Shown here: positions 61,301 to 64,000 of the stretch, piece after piece | Layout: each line of letters starts with the position of its first letter | Numbering within the stretch: position 1 is the first letter of the stretch | Assembly (NCBI RefSeq): GCF_000003605.2 | Contig: NW_003122908.1 | Coordinates: forward strand, 42,350 to 106,349 | Source: Saccoglossus kowalevskii | Taxonomy: Eukaryota; Hemichordata; Enteropneusta; Harrimaniidae | DNA: 64,000 bases | Direction of reading: 5' to 3' | Position numbers and translations under genes: made by a program | Notes under the pieces: generated by a model | The model's database searches: none | What the model saw: only the letters and a program-made list of their open reading frames with translations | What the model was told of the DNA's origin: nothing

Positions 61301-64000
61301 ATGATGGCAAACTATGGTAATATAATAATGTGGCGAGGGAAAACTGTGATTCCACGAGAAGTGATGAAATCCGTGTAATCCCGTCGGCCAGCCAAAACAG
61401 CCCACTAAGCAGCAAGTCTATTGTCCGCAGGTGAGTTCTCTAGAATGTCAGCTGGTTTGGGTTTTGGGGGGTTATCTGTATTTTTGTTATGTTCCTGGCG
61501 ATCCTTTGTTACTCTAAGACATCACGACATCATGACATCACGTCCTCGGTTTGTTCCTGGTTAACTCTGATACCACATCGCTTGGCATGAATTCGTCCAC
61601 GGATTATTGTGTCAGCGGTGATGTACCCTCCCCCCTTCCAAAAAAACCAAAAACATCCTGATGACTGAAACGAGCTACACCACACCATCCCTCTCTAGAC
61701 ACTTATTATTTTTCTTCTTTGGTTGTCTCTGTGTATATGAAGTTAACGGGATTGGTAGGTAGTACATGGTCGAATTTACTCTTCTATTTCATGTTTGTTT
61801 TGGGCTAATTTGCTCTTTTAAATGCAAACGTAACCAGAAAAACAAAAGTTTGATCAATGGCCTGCAATCTGACAAGTTGTCTATCCACACCTACTCCATG
61901 CTCTTGAAGAGGTGGGCGATTTGGAAAATAGTCTCACGGTGCCGAGGTCGTTTGGATTTTAAGATTTTAACCGATACCCTAGTCGTGGAATAATTGCCGA
62001 GGGCAACAAATATATGCAGAATAATGGATTCGATGGTAAAGAACAACTCTTAACATTTAACATACACTGGTCTGGGAATCACCTCAAACCGCTATATAAA
62101 GCTAAACACTCGGCCAAACCACCTCTAAATTCATATGTTTTGATACATACAAAATTGGAGTTCTGAGGGGAACAACCAGAAACATAAAACACCTTTTACA
62201 GTTGTAATGCGAGACGGGAGGTTAAACATGTAGGAGGGGTCTTCGCACTGGTCAACAAAAAAATAAACTGAAAACCAGTTTTGAATAAAATGCAAGTCCA
62301 AACAAGACTTGCAAAATGTATGTGTGTGTGTGTGCGTTAGAACAGGTAAGCATACAGTCGATCTTTAAAAGCGGAAGGCCCGTATTTAGATATGCTTCAA
62401 TGTGTTGATTTTCCACTAATAGTGGTTTTAATGTTGAAAAAAAACTGGGAATTTCACATTCCGGTCCACTATTTGACCTCTCTAGAAGATCGACCGAATT
62501 CAAACACTAGCACAATCATTCGGTTGAAAAAAACATACACCTCTACAAGTATGTCGGTCGTTCTTACCCTACCTACCATGGAAGTACACTGGTGAGAGCA
62601 CTCACCAACCAAGAGATGTTGGGGAAAAAACACGCACAAACGTAAGCAATTGGCCATTAAGTTCGAATCATGTTTCCAACATCAACTCGGACCGGAAATA
62701 GTGCTTTTTACTCTAAAACATTACCTGCAGTAGTAGTTATTTATCTGGCAGGTGGGGACTTGTCCTAATGGACTATGCTCACTACCATCATCTGTTTCTC
62801 CTTTCTCAACGGCGTAATTTGTCAAAATTTTTCTGTCGTGGAAAATTTCCCGTTCTCGTCCGATCATCATCATTGTTACGGTTCCTTCATCCACGTTCGC
62901 CATCATTGTTCGTATGACCATGCTGTATGCCCCCTAAAAATAACTAACTACAAATCAATTATTATCATTATTTTGTTATTATCTGTGTTCTGGCAACATG
63001 AAAATATGAACGTAACTTTTTGGACAAAAACGATAATTAATGAGATTTACCTGATTGTTGGTGGAAGGGATACATTACACTAGCATTGATTTATAAAACT
63101 CTCCGTTTTGTCATTATCAAAAGCCTACCATTGCCTAGACCGTCGATTTACGCCGGGATTCCCACGCTTTACGGTGTACTTTGTGATACGCCGTCGCATG
63201 TTCGAAAATAGCATTTGGCGCGTATTATAGAACTGCGGGTATACAATCGAAATGTTCTATTTCTCCGCACATTCTTTGGATTTTGTTTTTGTTCATTATA
63301 TTCAACATCATGAAATCATAATTTTTTCATTAATTACGTTTCATCCCACAGTATTTTGCAGAACATAATGCATTCATAACATTAGACTTAAATAGAATAC
63401 GAACATTTAGAATTCTGTATGTTTACCAGCATTTAAGCAAAACATAACGTTGACGAATCGAGCTTTATTCTAAAATAAATTTAATTGGTTTTGCCCCTTG
63501 AAAGTGGTAGTATGTGTAAAATATAATGTAAATGATTAAAACGCAATATGCACGGATAGATTGGCACTACCCTGTTTTTTGCAAGCCTTAGATCCAAGCA
63601 CGCCACACTAAAGCACGTCACAGGACATCTCTGCCAATGGTCTATCATTGCACTAACCTCGTATAATAATTAAACCGCATATAACACGTATACACACAAG
63701 ACTGTTGGGAATCCCGGGAATCGTCGCTCTTATTTTTTTTATATAAAATAAAAAAAATAGACGAAAGACCGAGCAAGGCGACGTCCATTTATTAACGAAA
63801 CTTGTCAATGAATGTACATTATACACGTACTCTGTTACAACTAGCTCGCTTGCCAAGCTAACATCATGAAACGAATATTCGTGCGATGAAAATTACAACT
63901 GGCTTTCCTGCATCACAAGATTCCGTCCTCTGCTTTCGCAAAAAAATAGATTCGTAGGATGCAAGTAATTGAATGCGTTGAGGGTTAATTCGTGTGATTC
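58346..64000. other. Non-coding block
   Basis: Likely intron or intergenic. It holds a C-rich CCCATCCCCATCCCCG run at about 58845-58882, an (AT)n run at 59640-59666, a threefold GACATCA repeat at 61517-61541 and a short (TG)n at 62320-62335. An open plus frame at 59896-60198 codes for a hydrophobic stretch but has no start context or splice site. Nothing else is supported. Confidence 0.4.
59640..59666. repeat. (AT)n microsatellite
   Basis: About 13 AT units flanked by TAATT on both sides, giving a near-palindrome. No function is evident. Confidence 0.9.

Noticed and set aside
61716-61740. TCTTTGGTT followed by GTCTCTGTGTAT, resembling miR-9
   Set aside because: Only the first nine bases agree with this highly conserved microRNA, and no paired arm is present nearby.

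Overview
This window looks like a gene-poor stretch of an invertebrate animal genome. It is AT-rich (roughly 60% A+T by eye). CpG is not obviously depleted, microsatellites are scattered through it, and likely exons are short and isolated with GT/AG signals at their edges. No reading frame on either strand clearly exceeds about 153 codons, which is near what chance gives for 64 kb of this composition. There are no operons, no bacterial signals, no rRNA, no tRNA and no snRNA that I could find. I cannot name the species; a marine invertebrate such as a hemichordate, echinoderm, lancelet or lophotrochozoan would fit, but that is an impression, not a result.

Layout. From 1 to 19.0 kb the sequence is mostly non-coding. 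It holds an (ATTC)n array at 4.83 kb, a possible minus-strand internal exon at 12.42-12.62 kb, and a fold-back repeat cluster at 14.95-15.99 kb in which two inverted-repeat pairs interleave. From 19.05 to 30.3 kb lies the part most likely to contain plus-strand gene pieces. A TATA box and an initiator with canonical spacing lie upstream of a 194-base leader free of ATG. Then comes a start codon in good context with strongly GC-biased third positions (19277). Further along are a possible non-coding exon (22.0-22.23 kb), a possible 31-base microexon (25.2 kb), a well-formed terminal exon (28.64-28.81 kb) and a separate short exon with a perfect GTAAGT donor (30.2-30.3 kb).

From 30.3 to 58 kb the sequence is mainly non-coding. 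It contains a probable 3' end of a minus-strand non-LTR retrotransposon (36.67-37.12 kb), an imperfect 153-base hairpin (38.47-38.63 kb), a second LINE-like tail (42.47-42.61 kb), a 100-base pyrimidine tract (47.07-47.17 kb) and long (AT)n runs. At 58.1-58.35 kb a 65-codon frame ends in a TGA that overlaps a second ATG running into a good splice donor. The last 5.6 kb show nothing I can call a gene.

I do not recognise any encoded protein family with confidence, so no functional link among the candidate exons can be claimed. The best-supported observations are the promoter and first exon at 19 kb, the terminal exon at 28.64 kb, the two fold-back structures, and an excess of ACGT-centred palindromes (TGACGTCA and CACGTG) across the whole window.
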